From Haematobia irritans (Eukaryota > Arthropoda > Insecta > Diptera > Muscidae): 64,000 bases of DNA. Shown piece by piece: positions 10,684 to 22,574 of this stretch. Numbering within the stretch: position 1 is the stretch's first letter; each line of letters opens with the position of its first letter. The stretch covers positions 28,923,211 through 28,987,210 of the forward strand of contig NC_134398.1 of assembly GCF_050003625.1 (NCBI RefSeq). The letters are read 5' to 3'. Position numbers and translations under genes: made by a program. The notes below the pieces were generated by a model. It did no database searches. It worked only from the letters and a program-made list of their open reading frames with translations, and was not told where the DNA came from.

Positions 10684-12837
10684 CACGGATGAAAAAGACT
10701 GTTTTTCATATGTTTGGCTATAAACATTATATGTTTGGAACACAAATTTTTAAACACAATATTTTTGAGTGCAAGCATATAATGTTCATAAACTAGCATA
10801 ACATGTTTGGGACATATATGTTAATATGTTAGAACATATTATGTTTGGGACATAAAATGTTTGTAAATATAATATGCTTGGATGCAAACATATATTAATT
10901 TAGAAATAGCCTATAAACATATATGTGTTTAGTAGCTTGGAGCGCTATTTAACAGGGAGCGATATTGAATTAAGTTGGTGGTTGTTGCTTGTTATTACAA
11001 AATTAACATTTTATTTTTCCTTGGGCAATTGATCAGCTACTTCTTTGATCCTTACAAACTGTGTGGTCCGCTGTTCGAATCCCCGTCCGGCAAAAGGTAA
11101 AATTAAAATAAAAAAAAATCATACAATTGAATAATTTCTTCTACAATGTTTGGTGCTAAGAACTAAAAAATCTCGTGGAAGTGAGAAAGATGTGGGGGAA
11201 TATACAATTGGGCAGAAACAAAATTTTGAGCATTCAGGTCGAAAACCTATGTTGTTAGCACCTATATTACCTGTTTATTTTCATAATTCATTATGATTGT
11301 AAATATATAAATAAATAAATAAAATTTTGAGCACAATATTGTTTGGGAGAATTTTTTTAAGCATATAATATTTTTGGGCGCAAAATGCTTCCAAACATAT
11401 TATATGGTCACATAATAACATATTCATGTCTGTTCTGGGTCACACCGCATTGTGCACCACACTATACACTTTCTACACACCACACACAAAGTTAGTTGTT
11501 CTGAGTCACACGTGTGAACACTTTTTTCGGACTTTTAATCGAAAAATGTGACAGCTGATTTTTTCTGCAAGCCATATTATTTGCAGACAGAAATTATAAA
11601 CAAAACATATTTTGCCGGTATAAAACATAAAAAATTAAAAGTAAGTGCGTAACTCAAAGCCATAAAATGCCTGTCGGATTTTTGTTAGCAGTGAATAATG
11701 TAAGGACAAGAGCAATTTATCAAGAAAAAGGAGACAATTGCGTGATGCTTCAAATCTGTTTTGATTTGTTTTTTTCTATCCCTCCTCAATGTTACTCATG
11801 AACAAACGTTTTTGTCCATGAGTAACATTGGTTTTGGTCAAACAGTTTTTAACATCCATACATTAAAGGAAATTTAATTATAGTGGGCATAATTAACTAT
11901 TCTGTTAAGGTTTTTCTCATTTGTATTGCTTAAATATTTACAATAATATTGCAAACAAATTTTCTATCGTGGCGGCCTTCATGTGCAGAAAGATATTGGC
12001 GGCGTTAGTTTTTTTTTGTGATTTGCTCAGTGATTTGTGCACCAAGAACACTTTGCAGAATTGAAGATGCCATATTTTTCATGCAATAAATTTGGTAAAA
12101 TTCACTTTTCTTAGCCCATTGATTTTGTAAAAGTTATAATTTAATTGCCTTATATTTTCAAAAAGACCTTTGATTTGTTTAGGAAAGCGGATAGTATTCA
12201 CAAAAATCAAAGATAATTTTGCTTAAAACTTTTTTGTGTTAACTTTTAAAAATTGTGGCAACATTATGCTTTCGAACACACTGAAAATCAGCTGATTAAA
12301 ACAACCCCAAAATTTATACACCAACCAGAGGAAATTTCGGTTCAAATTTTAGATGGATTTTTAAAATCGTGGTTTCTGACATATATAAGTGACTTTCCCA
12401 ATAAAATTTGCAAATATTTATAAAAAACATATTAAAGTTTCAGAATCTGTTATTTATTTGTTATAAAAACTTCTAACTTTGCATACGATGGCTGTACACT
12501 AAGCCTACACAAAAGAAATGTTCGTGTACATTTTTCAGGTCTATGACGGTGTATAGTGTTGGCCAGAACACCTTTTAAGTGTGACACCATACGTAACTTG
12601 TACATGTGTGTACCAGAACAGACACGATTGTTTTTTGGAAGACAACATTATTGAATTTGGATGCAAAAATACAAAATGTTTGGAACTTATATTGTTTAGA
12701 CCAATATGCTTTCAAACATATTATATATTGGAAGAGATCAAACATATAAATGTTTGGGCAATACCCAAAAATGTATATGCTTGAAGCAAAATATGTTTGG
12801 GAGTATATGTTACAGAAGCGATTTTTTGTGAGCGTGT
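10684..12837. mobile_element. Nested insertion rich in ATGTTTGG motifs
   Basis: It interrupts a mini-me-like element between ACACATG and GGTGTC. It starts CACGGATGAAAAAG and ends AGCGTG. The motif (A/C)ATATGTTTGG and its complement CCAAACATAT recur many times in the outer parts (10700-10880, 11330-11410, 12670-12810), as expected for subterminal transposase-binding repeats. No transposase frame is visible. At 11062-11095 there is a tRNA-like B-box stretch (GTTCGAATCCCCGTCCGGC), perhaps a SINE remnant. Superfamily not assigned; ends are imperfect. Confidence 0.5.
11427..12624. mobile_element. Element nested inside the previous insertion
   Basis: TGTCTGTTCTGG at 11427-11438 and CCAGAACAGACA at 12613-12624 are perfect 12-bp inverted repeats, extendable by one or two bases with a mismatch. 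ATT lies outside both ends (possible 3-bp duplication). Internal sequence includes a CACACCACAC/TGTGTGTAC-rich subterminal zone and no recognisable protein. Third level of nesting at this locus. Confidence 0.5.
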
Positions 12838-12954
12838 GGTGTCTTTGGCATTAATGGACCTGAGTCGATGTAGTTATCCGTCTGTCTGTGAACCACGGTT
12901 GCCACAGTTGGTAGAATTCTACCGAAAAATGTAGTCTTTTTTACTGTTTGATAG

Positions 12955-13340
12955 ATTGGTAGAATTTGGCAAAATTTTCAATAGAAATAAAATTATGACA
13001 AAATTTTCTATAGAAATAAAATTTTCACAAAATTTTCTATAGAAATAAAATTTTGACCAAATTTTCTAAAGAAATAAAATTTTGACCAAATTTTCTATAG
13101 AAATAAAATCATCACAAAATTTTCTATAGAAAAAAATTTTTGATAAAATTTTGACAAAATTTTCTATAGAAATAAAATTTTGGCCAAATTTTCTATAGAA
13201 ATAAAATTTAGACGAAAATTTTATGAAAATTTTATTTCTATAGAAAATTTAGTCAAAATTTTATTTCTATCGAAAATTTTGTCAAAATTTTCTATATAGA
13301 AATAAAATTTTGACTAAATTTTCTATAGAAATAATTTTTT
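12955..13340 (-). repeat. 29-bp satellite array, left arm of foldback element
   Basis: Tandem copies of the unit, on this strand TTTTCTATAGAAATAAAATT then TTGAC, minus orientation to about 13210. It then flips to the plus orientation for ~100 bases and back, so even this short arm holds an internal inversion. Several copies read GACCAAA instead of GACAAAA. Confidence 0.85.
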
Positions 13341-13344
13341 TTCA

Positions 13345-13810
13345 TTCGTTTTGTTTTGTTATTGTTGGTTTTTGTTCTTTAATCATTGTTGTTGTTTTTT
13401 TTTTGATTTCAGCTTAAAACCATACATTTACTAAACTACAAGTGTAGCTTAACCAACAGAGTAAAAGAATGTTTGGTTAACCAATTATCAGAATAAATTC
13501 AGGCAGTTCATTAAACCCAACAATAAACCACACTTGAACCCTCCGAAAAAAGGCTTTACATTGATAGCTGGCTTATGCCGAAATAAATTCGTACAAACAT
13601 CTCTCTTTTCTTTGCAAGTAAACGTGCGTCCATCCAACCATCTTGCAGTCTATAGGGCTTTGCCCAAATAAATTTGACAAACATTCTTTCCTGTGTTGGT
13701 TAAGCTACACTTGTAGTTTAGTCAATGTATGGTTTTAAGCTGAAATCAAAAAAACAACAACAATGATTAAAGAACAAAAACCAACAATAACAAAACAAAA
13801 CGAATGAAAG
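13345..13810. repeat. Core of the foldback element with ~110-bp inverted ends
   Basis: 13345-13460 (CATTCGTTTTGTTTTGTTAT..GATTTCAGCTTAAAACC..CTACAAGTGTAGCTTAACCAAC) is the inverted complement of 13690-13807. Between them is ~230 bp of unique, less AT-biased DNA. Related pieces occur at 20918-21033 (right half only) and 24757-25115 (left half, with part of the centre in the opposite orientation), each also embedded in 29-bp arrays. Confidence 0.75.
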
Positions 13811-14745
13811 AAAGAAATTTTATTTCTTTAGAAAATTTTGTCAAAATTATATTTCAACAGAAAATTTTGTCAAAGTTTTATTTCTATAGAAAATTTTGTC
13901 AAAATTTTATTTCAAAAGAAAATTGTGTCAACATTTTTTTCTATAGAAAATTTTGTCAAAAATTTTATTTCAACAGAAAATTTCGTCAATTTTTTTCTAT
14001 CGAAAATTTTTTTAAAATTTTATTCCTATCGAAAATTTTTTCAAAATTTTATTTCAACAGAAAATTTTGTCAAAATTTTATTTCTATAGAAAATTTTGTC
14101 AAAATTTTATTTCTATAGAAAATTTAGTCAAAATTTTATTTCTATCGAAAATTTTGTCAAAATTTTCTATATATAGAAAATTTTATCAATATTTTATTCC
14201 TATAGAATATTTTGTCAAAATATTAATTTCTTTAGAAAATTTTGTCAAAATTTTATGATAATAGAAAATTTTGTCAAAATATTAATTTCTATAGAATATT
14301 TTGTCAAAATTTTATTTCTATAGAAAATTTTGTCAAAATTTTATTTCTATAGAAAATTTTGTCAAAATTTTATTTCTATAGAAAATTTTGTCAAAATTTT
14401 ATTTCTATAGAAAATGTTGTCAAAATTTTATTTCTATAGAAAATTTTGTCAAAATTTTATTTCTATAAAAAAAATTTGTCAAAATTTTATTTCTATAGAA
14501 AATTTTATCAAAATTTTATTTCTATAGAAAATTTTGTCAACATTTTATTTCTATCAAAAATTTTGTCATAATTTTCTATATATAGAATATTTTGTCAAAA
14601 ATTTATTTGTTTAGAAAATTTTATCAATATTTTATTGCTATAGAAAATTTTGTCAAAATATTAATTTCTTTAGAAAATGTTGTCAAAATTTTATGTTAAT
14701 AGAAAATTTTGTCAAGATATTAATTTCTATAGAAAATTTTGCAAA
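13811..14745 (+). repeat. 29-bp satellite array, right arm of foldback element
   Basis: About 32 copies of the unit GTCAAAATTTTAT + TTCTATAGAAAATTTT (29 bp). The period is not a multiple of three, so all three frames stay open and give pseudo-proteins with a 29-residue repeat; this is not coding. Copies at 14290-14460 are nearly identical; those at 14560-14740 are diverged. Confidence 0.9.
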
Positions 14746-14835
14746 ATCTAACAAAACATCAAGAATTCTATCAATCTACCAAATAGTAATACATCTAAAA
14801 TTTTTGGTAGAATTCTACCAACTGCGGCAACAGTG

Positions 14836-16424
14836 AATGCAATACATTTTAACTTAATGACATTTTTACGTGTTTCTAATGTCAAGTTGTGATTCTATAT
14901 AATAAATATATAATTTTTTCTAAATTCCACTGGCCATAAGGTCAATTCAAATCAATGGCAATTTATTGAAATGTATTCTACCCTTTAACGATATCGGCAT
15001 TTCAGCTTCCATTCATATACAAGAAAGTGCATTTCACTCAAACTCACCCCTATTAATTGTGTGGGTGTGTGTGTAGATGAAATGAGAATCGGAAACATAA
15101 TTCGTTTATAGCCCCTCAATGCAGAGCGTTATGCACTGAAAAGCTTTTTTTCCACTATTATTTCGATTTGCTATTGTTTGGCTTGCTAAGCTAAAAAGCT
15201 CAAAGACCAGCTAGCTGCTGAATTGTTTTAATCTCAACGTAATTTCATACATTTAACAAAGATCATTTCGATTTCTTTTGAGAATTTTCATATAAATATA
15301 TGAACAAACAATGATAAAAATTTAGTTTCATTAAAGTTGTGCTCAAAGTTTGTTCGCTCAAAAGGTAAATTCAAATTCGATTTATATGTGTTGGAAATTT
15401 AAATAAAAACAATTATTGGAATTAAACTGGAAATATTTCTCAAAATCAATTGTTTCGAATCTAAATTACCAGTGTTGTTTTTATGGCCAAATAAATTCTT
15501 TAAGTGGATAGTTTTTTTTTGATTTTGTATTTGAAAACAAGTTATGTGTGTGTTTTGTTTAAAGAAGTTTTGTGACCTATGACATTTATTGTAATTTAAT
15601 TATATGTTTATCACAATTAGTTTCTTTTTTAAAAATTTTTAAATTGATATTCATGTTTAAGAATTATTCACTTGAAAAATAAAATCAACGAAGCAGAAAT
15701 ACATTATCTTTTATAAAAGAAAAAAAAAATAAAATAAAAAACAATTCCAACTTCCATTGTAATAATATGTTACAAAGATACGAGCCTAATTATTCCTTTA
15801 TGTTTGATTTCGAAACGTGATCTTTTGAGTTTCTAATAAATTTTTACTAAACATTTCATAGAGAAACTATTTAAAATGAACATGTCAGTTGAATGGGTGT
15901 TGCATTCAAATAATTTAATAAATGATTAAAAACTGAGTTCATTCCACCATCCCTTTGCGTTATCAAATATTTTATTAAAAACTAAAAAACTTAATACTCA
16001 AAATTAATTATTATCAGCTATTATAGCAAATTTAATTTGCCATTTGCCATTTTCCATTACCACACTAAATACAGAACAGATATCACCAATATTTTTCCAA
16101 TAACATTTTTAATTGAATTAAAAAAAAATATTCAATCAAAAATTTCATTGATTTAAATTCTTGAAATTAAAACAAAAATCTATTCCAAATATTTATTGTA
16201 TCAGTTAATTTTTTAATTAACGTTGGTGATTAAAATTATCATTTCTGTGATTGATTCAATTAAAAAAAAAAAAGAAATCGTTATTGAAGACAAAATATTT
16301 TTTTTTTTTTGCAAAATAAAAACAAAAATTTCGGAAATAACATCAAATTTTAAATTTGTTCATATGGGCTACATTTGGTATGAATTATGGCCAACAAAGC
16401 CATCATATCATGTGACACGAAAGT
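14836..16424. other. AT-rich intergenic DNA, mostly unique
   Basis: About 1.6 kb free of the 29-bp unit. It contains a GT run at ~15060-15075, a possible promoter with a short non-coding first exon at ~15291-15365 (listed separately), and A/T-rich TTTTTAATTGAATT-style sequence at 16090-16280 like that near 6220 and 59000. No protein-coding exon seen. Confidence 0.4.
15291..15365 (+). promoter_or_regulatory. Candidate TATA promoter and non-coding first exon
   Basis: TATAAATA at 15291-15298 is followed 30-32 bases later by an initiator-like TTAGTTT, and about 42 bases on by a splice-donor-like AAAAG|GTAAAT at 15364/15365. The next plus-strand gene with an upstream splice acceptor in its leader is the Reeler-domain gene, whose leader exon begins at 36940. 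A link would imply a 21.6 kb leader intron. Purely speculative. Confidence 0.2.
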
Positions 16425-16764
16425 AGGTTAGGTTAGGTGGCAGCCCGATGTATCAGGCTCACTTAGACTATTCAGTCCATTGTGATACCACATTTGTGAA
16501 CTTCTCTCTTATTACTGAGTGCTGCCCGATTCCATGTTAAGCTCAATGACAAGGGACCTCCTTTTTATAGCCGAGTCCGAACGGCGTTCCACACTGCAGT
16601 GAAACCACTTAGAGAAGCTTTGAAACCCTCAGAAATGTTACCAGCATTACTGAGGTGGGATAATCCACCGCTGAAAAACTTTTTGGTGTTCGGTCGAAGC
16701 AGGAATCGAACCCACGACCTTGTGTATGCAAGGCGGGCATGCTAACCATTGCACCACGGTGGCA
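16425..16764 (-). mobile_element. tRNA-derived SINE, copy 1
   Basis: On the minus strand it opens GCCACCGTGGTGCAATGGTT with a polymerase III A box (TGGTGCAATGG) and B box (GGTTCGATTCC), followed by a ~270-bp body and a CTAACCTAACCTA tail instead of poly-A. Full length (~340 bp), close to the copies at 27085 and 50132. Confidence 0.88.
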
Positions 16765-16848
16765 CGTATCTAGTAGCTTTGCGGTATTTTTTAGTTACAA
16801 CCTTATTCAAAAAAATAACCGGTGTGCAAAAGTCAAACGGATTGAGAT

Positions 16849-19430
16849 CACGGTTGCCACTCGTGCCAAAAATAATCTACCAAAATTTGAAGAAGATTCT
16901 ACCAAACATCTACCAAATTAAACAAAAATCTTATTTTTTTAAATCAAAATTTGATTGTTCTAGAAAATTTGGCACACTTTTATTTCTCTAGAAACTGTTT
17001 GTCTCCAAATTTTATTTCTCAAGAAAATTTTACCAAAAATTTTAGAAAAATTTGTCAAAATTTTATTTCTATGGAAAATTTTGTGAAATTTAATTTTTAT
17101 AGAAAATTTTGTCTTACCCCCATTTTCATGAAGATCCGTTAGTGCTACGTTAGCTAACGAACTTTTAAACCGTGATATCTACATATCTGTCATATTGCGT
17201 ATATATTCCATATGCCAGTTAGAAACTTAACTGCTGAAAAATTTTCAGTTAAAGTTAACCGGAGAAAAGATATTTCCATTTTTCTTTCTATTAACTGGCA
17301 GTTAAAGCCTAACGGAGCTACATGAAAATGGCCGTTAATGTTATTTCTAGAAATTTTGTGAAAATTTTATTTCCTAAGAAAAGTTTTTACCAAAATTGCA
17401 TTTCTATAGAAAATTTTGCCAAAATTTTATTTCTATAGAAAATTTTGTCAAAATTTTATTTCTATGGAAAATTTTGTCAAAATTTTGTCAAAAGTCTATT
17501 TCTATAGAAATTTTTATCAAAATTTTATTTCTATAGAAATTTTTTATCAAAATTTTATTTCTATAGAAATTGTTATAAAAATTTTATTTATATAGATAAT
17601 TTGGCAAAATTTTATTTTTTTTATCAAAATTTTTTTTCTATAGATAATTTGGCAAAATTTTATTTCTATAGAAACTTATGGCAAAATTTTTATTTCTATA
17701 GATAATTTGGCAAAATTTTATATCTATAGAAAATTTTGTCAAAATTTTATTTCTATAGAAAATTTTATCAAAATTTTATTTCTATAGATAATTTGGCAAA
17801 ATTTTATTTCTATAGAAAATTTTTACAAAGTTTTATTTCTGAAGATAATTTGGCAAAATTTTATTTCTATAGAAAATTGTGTCAGAATTTTATTTCTATA
17901 GATAATTTGCCAAAATTTTATTTCTATAGAAACTTATGGCAAAATTTTATTTCTATAGAAAATTTTATCAAACTTTTATTTCTATAGAAATTTTTATCAC
18001 AATTTTATTTCTATAGATAATTTGGCAAAATTTTTAATTCTATAGAAAATTTTGTCAAAATTTTATTTCTATAGAAAATGATGGCAAAATTTTATTTCTT
18101 TAGAAAATTTTATCAAAAGTTTATTTCTATAGAATTTTTTATCACAATTTTATTTCTATAGAAATTTTATTTTTTATAGAAAATTATGGCAAAATTTTAT
18201 TTCTATAGACATTTTTAACAAAATTTTATTTCTATAGAAATTTATATCAAAATTTTATTTCTATAGAAAATTTTTACAAAATTTTATTTCTGAAGATAAT
18301 TTGGCAAAATTGTATTTCTATAGAAAATTGTGTCAGAATTTTATTTCTATAGATAGTTTGGCTAAATTTTATTTCTATAGAAAATTTTATCAAAATTTTA
18401 TTTCTATAGAATTTTTTATCAAAATTTTATTTCTATAGAAGTTTTTTATCAAAATTTTATTTCTATAGAAGTTTTTTATCAACATTTTATTTCTATAGAT
18501 AATTTGGGAAAATTTTATTTCTATAGAAAATTTTGTCAAAATTTTATTTCTATAGATAATTTGGCAAAATTTTATTTCTAATGAAAATTTTGTCAACATT
18601 TTTATTTCTATAAAAAATTTATTATCAAAATTTTATTTCTATAGAAAATGTTGTTAAAATATTGAAAAAAAAAACTTAAATATTTCTATAGATAATTTGC
18701 CAAAATTTTATTTCTATAGAAACTTATGGCAAAATTTTATTTCTATAGAAAATTTTATCAAACTTTTATTTCTATAGAAATTTTTATCACAATTTTATTT
18801 CTATAGATAATTTGGCAAAATTTTTAATTCTATAGAAAATTTTGTCAAAATTTTATTTCTATAGAAAATTATGGCAAAATTTTATTTCTTTAGAAAATTT
18901 TATCATAAGTTTATTTCTATAGAATTTTTTATCACAATTTTATTTCTATTGAAATTTTATTTTTTATAGAAAATTATGGCAAAATTTCATTTCTATAGAA
19001 ATTTTTAACAAAATTTTATTTCTATAGAAATTTATATCAAAATTTTATTTCTATAGAAAATTTTTACAAAATTTTATTTCTGAAGATAATTTGGCAAAAT
19101 TTTATTTCTATAGAAAATTGTGTCAGAATTTTATTTCTATAGATAGTTTGGCTAAATTTTATTTCTATAGAAAATTTTATCAAAATTTTATTTCTATAGA
19201 ATTTTTTATCAAAATTTTATTTCTATAGAAGTTTTTTATCAAAATTTTATTTCTATAGATAATTTGGGAAAATTTTATTTCTATAGAAAATTTGGCAAAA
19301 TTTTATTTCTAATGAAAATTTTGTCAAAATTTTATTTCTAATGAAAATTTTGTCAAAATTTTTATTTCTATAAAAAATTTATTATCAAAATTTTATTTCT
19401 ATAGAAAATGTTGTTAAAATATTGAAAAAA
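16849..19430 (+). repeat. Terminus CACGGTTGCCAC plus 29-bp satellite array
   Basis: 16849-16925 is an element end: CACGGTTGCCACTCGTGCC, AATAATCTACC, and further CTACCAAA motifs. Plus-orientation 29-bp units follow (16940-17110 and 17345-19430), many with variant GATAATTTGGCAAAATTTTA spacers. A ~220-bp MITE interrupts at 17115. Bases ~17891-18680 are duplicated in tandem as ~18681-19440 (offset 790). No right terminus is found; the array stops at a A-run/ACTTAAATA near 19440. No coding content. Confidence 0.85.
17114..17336. mobile_element. Candidate MITE inside the array (piggyBac-like ends)
   Basis: Inverted ends CCATTTTCATGAAGATCCGT and CATGAAAATGG with ..CTAACGGAGCTA just inside; outside the right end is TTAA, outside the left end TTAC. 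CCC..-type ends with TTAA targets suggest piggyBac, but the left target is imperfect. The interior GTTAGCTAACG / AGTTAACCGG is non-coding. Confidence 0.5.
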
Positions 19431-20394
19431 AAAAACTTAAATAACTCTTAGGTGAAGGGGAATATTTTGCAAAACGTTATGGCTAATCGAGTCAAAACCG
19501 CGACTTAAGTCCAAGCTCATAATACATATTATATATTCAGCTATAATATTTGAATTAGCAGTTTTCCTTTGATAGATCCGAAAATAATTTTTTAGTCAAA
19601 ACAACAGATAAAAACTGCTGAAACAATTAAAGTTCTTTGTTTTTGTTACTGAGTGTATGTTATATGAAGTTTTGAATTTCAACAAACTCATGTTTGGTTT
19701 GCTAGTCCAACAGTCAATGACTGCTTTTCCATCTTCAGTCAATTTTCTGCTGTATCAATATTTCGAGATTCATATTTATAGATTTCTGAAAAGAGATGGG
19801 TGTCTTAATACTTGAAGCACTGCATCTTGCTTTATTTTTGTATCAAGACTTTTTTAATTATTAATGTTTATTGAATTATAAATGAATTGTTAAAGAAAAA
19901 AAAACTTGATATAATTGCGGGAACCTTCAGTTTTATATTTCAAATTTACAACAGACATCTGCCATTGTTTTTCTTCTTCTTTTTATCAATTAAACCTAAA
20001 GTTGGAACGCAACAAAAAAAGGTTTATGTTAATTTTGTGTGGGATTTCTCTATCTCGTGACAAAATTGGTTGGAAGCTGTACGTCTGGTTATTAATTGAT
20101 TAATTCTTTTCGTCTATTTTGTTTTATTACTTAAGGGAATAACAAACAAAAAAAACTAAGATTGAAAGATGTGAATTCATTTAAAACTTCAGTTTCACAT
20201 TAATCTCAGAATTAAGATAAAGATCAGTGTTTCAAGGTGAAGTTTCGATAATGAGATGCATGTTTTAAGATATGAAAATAAGTACAACTTAAAAATCTCT
20301 AGTGGTATTATAGACATAATGGAGAGACAAATAATTCTTCATAACAAATTGATCGAATCATTCAATGTTTTCTTATAAATATATGAAGTAGTAA
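19431..20394. other. AT-rich intergenic DNA without repeats
   Basis: About 960 bases between two arrays. Short open frames exist but show no family motifs or codon pattern. Nothing recognised. Confidence 0.4.
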
Positions 20395-20910
20395 AAATAA
20401 AATTATGACAAAATTTTCTATAGAAATACAAATTTGACAAAATTTTCTATAGAATTACATTTTGACAAAATTTTCTATAGAAATAAAATGTTGACAAAAT
20501 TTTCTATAGAATTAAATTTTGACAAAATTTTCTATAGAAATACAATTTTGACAAAATTTTCTATAGAAATAAAATTTTAACAAAATTTTTTATAGATATA
20601 AAATTTTGAAAAAAATTTTCTTTAGAAGTAAAATTTTGAAAAAATTTTCCATAGAAATAAAATGTTGACAAAATTTTCTATAGAAATAAAATTTTGACAA
20701 AATTTTCTATAGAAATAAAATGTTGACAAAATTTTCCATAGAAATAAAATGTTGACAAAATTTTCGATAGAAGTAAAATTTTGACAAAATTTTCTATAGA
20801 AGTAAAATTTTGACAAAATTTTCTATAGAAATAAAATTTTGAAAAAATTTTCTATAGAAATAAAATTTTGACAAAATTTTCTATAGAAATAAAATTTTGA
20901 CAAAATTAAA
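20395..20910 (-). repeat. 29-bp satellite array
   Basis: About 17 minus-orientation copies (AAAATTTTCTATAGAAATAA then AATTTTGAC), joined at 20918 to the right half of the foldback core (TAAATTTGACAAACATTC..TTGGTTAAGCTA..), then by two more copies at 21036-21090. Confidence 0.9.
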
Positions 20911-20917
20911 AATAAAT

Positions 20918-21033
20918 TTGACAAACATTCTTTTCCTCTGTTGGTTAAGCTAGTCTTGTAGTTTAGTCAACACAATGGCTGAGATCAAAACAACAAATAT
21001 GATTGAAGTACAAACCAACAATAAAAAACAAAA
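20918..21033 (+). repeat. Half of a foldback-element core
   Basis: Matches 13672-13807 (ATAAATTTGACAAACATTC, TTGGTTAAGCTA.., GTAGTTTAGTCAA.., CCAACAATAA..). Flanked on both sides by minus-orientation arrays, unlike the intact copy, so this locus is rearranged. Confidence 0.7.
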
Positions 21034-21184
21034 CACGAAAATTTTCTATAGAAATAAAATTTTGACAAGATTTTCTATAGAAATAGAAATATTGGAAATA
21101 AAATTTAAATAAAAACATCAATGTTATGTTTTTTAATCGATCTATAGCCGAAACTATGATAAGTATTGTTTAAAAATAAAATAA

Positions 21185-22349
21185 AAACAAGTAAGGAAAG
21201 TCTAAAGTCGGGCGGGGCCGACTATATTATACCCTGCACCACTTTGTAGATCTAAATTTTCGATACCATATCACATCTGTCAAATGTGTTGGGGGCTATA
21301 TATAAAGGTTTGTCCCAAATACATACATTTAAATATCACTCGATCTGGACAGAATTTGATAGACTGCTACAAAATCTATAGACTCAAAATTTAAATCGGC
21401 TAATGCACTAGGGTGGAACACAATGTTAGTAAAAAAATATGGGAAACATATAAATCTGAAGCAATTTTAAGGAAATTTCGCAAAAGTTTATTTATGATTT
21501 ATCGCTCGATATATATGCATTAGAAGTTTAAGAAAATTAGGGTCATTTTTTCAGGAAAATGTTGGTATTTTGACCATTTTTGTCGAAATCAGAAAAACAT
21601 ATATATGGGAGCTATATCTAAATCTGAACCGATTTCAACCAAATTTGACACGCATAGCTACAATGCTAATTCTACTCCCTGTGCAAAATTTCAACTACAT
21701 CGGAGTTAAAAATTAGTCTCTGTGGTCATATGAGTGTAAATCGGGCGAAAGCTTTATATGGGAAATATATCCAAATCTGAACCGATTTCAAGAAAATTTG
21801 GCACGCATAGTTACAACGCTAATTCTACTCCCTATGCAAAATTTCAACTAAATCGGAGCAAAAAATTGGCCTCTGTGGGCAAATGAGTGTAAATCGGGCG
21901 AAAGCTATATATAAGAGCTATATCTAAATCTGAACCGATTTCAACCAAATTTGACACGCATAGCTATAATGCTAATTCTACTCCCTGTGCAAAATTTCAA
22001 CTAAATCGGAACAAAAAATTGGCCTCTGTGGACAAAGGAGTGTAAATCGGGCGAAAGCTATATATGGGAGCTATATCTAAATCTGAACCGATTTGGATGA
22101 TATTTTGCAAGTTTTTCGAAACTCATAAAATATTGGGATGTACGGAATTTGAGGAAGATCGGTTGATATACACGCCAATTATGACCAGATCGGTGAAATA
22201 TATATATGGCAGCTATATCTAAATCTGAACCGATTTTTTCCAAAATCAATAGGGATCGTCTTTGAGCCGAAACAGAACCCCGTACCAAATTTTAGGACAA
22301 TCGGACTAAAACTGCGAGCTGTACTTTGCACACAAAAATACATCAACAG

Positions 22350-22395
<46 letters not shown>

Positions 22396-22563
22396 GGACG
22401 GACAGACAGACAGACAGACGGACATCGCTAAATCGACTCAGAATTTAATTCTAAGACGATCGGTATACTAAACGATGGGTCTCAGACTTTTCCTTCTTGG
22501 CGTTACATACAAATGCACAAACTTATTATACCCTGTACCACAGTAGTGGTGAAGGGTATAAAA
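21185..22563 (+). mobile_element. mini-me/DINE-like element, subfamily A, copy 2
   Basis: AAACAAGTAAGGAAAG start, GTCGGGCGGGGCCGAC hairpin, TATACCCTGCACCAC; modules with TATATGGGAGCTATATCTA; microsatellite of GACA/GACG repeats (22350-22425), the longest of the set; end GTAGTGGTGAAGGGTATA, complementary to the start motif. Essentially full length. Confidence 0.8.
22350..22425 (+). repeat. GACA/GACG microsatellite
   Basis: About 18 tetranucleotide units of GACA with interspersed GACG, at the position of the GTCY proto-microsatellite of mini-me elements; expanded compared with the other copies in this window. Confidence 0.85.
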
Positions 22564-22574
22564 ATAATCAATCA

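Larger units (their letters stand above)
10592..12893 (-). mobile_element. mini-me/DINE-like element, subfamily A, inverted and split by a nested insertion
   Basis: On the minus strand this is the 3' end of subfamily A. TACCCTGCGCCACACTGTGG..GTTATAAGTTAGTG..AGATAGACACATG runs at 10592-10683. The same sequence resumes at 12838 with GGTGTCTTTGGCATTAATGG..TGAGTCGATG..CCGTCTGTCTGTGAAC up to 12893. The 2.15 kb between (10684-12837) is an insertion, and another element begins immediately at 12894. Confidence 0.7.
12894..14835. mobile_element. Foldback-type element carrying inverted 29-bp arrays
   Basis: Left end CACGGTTGCCACAGTTGGTA, then GAATTCTACC, and right end GGTAGAATTCTACCAACTGC followed by GGCAACAGTG are long inverted repeats; GTGAA lies close outside or at both ends. 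The left arm (12955-13335) is a mostly minus-orientation 29-bp array, the right arm (13811-14745) a plus-orientation array. The centre (13345-13810) is a unique core whose own ends are ~110-bp inverted repeats. The whole 1.94 kb unit is an inverted dimer. It sits in the microsatellite part of the mini-me element ending at 12893. This is the only copy in the window with both termini of the same type. Confidence 0.75.

Noticed and set aside
11062..11095. tRNA gene or SINE head (GTTCGAATCCCC)
   Set aside because: Only a B-box-like stretch is convincing; no paired acceptor stem or clear A box, so kept only as a remark.
12955..14745. CRISPR-like array
   Set aside because: Direct repeats are contiguous without unique spacers, in a eukaryotic genome with spliced genes.
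16739..16764. tRNA gene
   Set aside because: The A and B boxes belong to a SINE present in several copies; the cloverleaf is incomplete.
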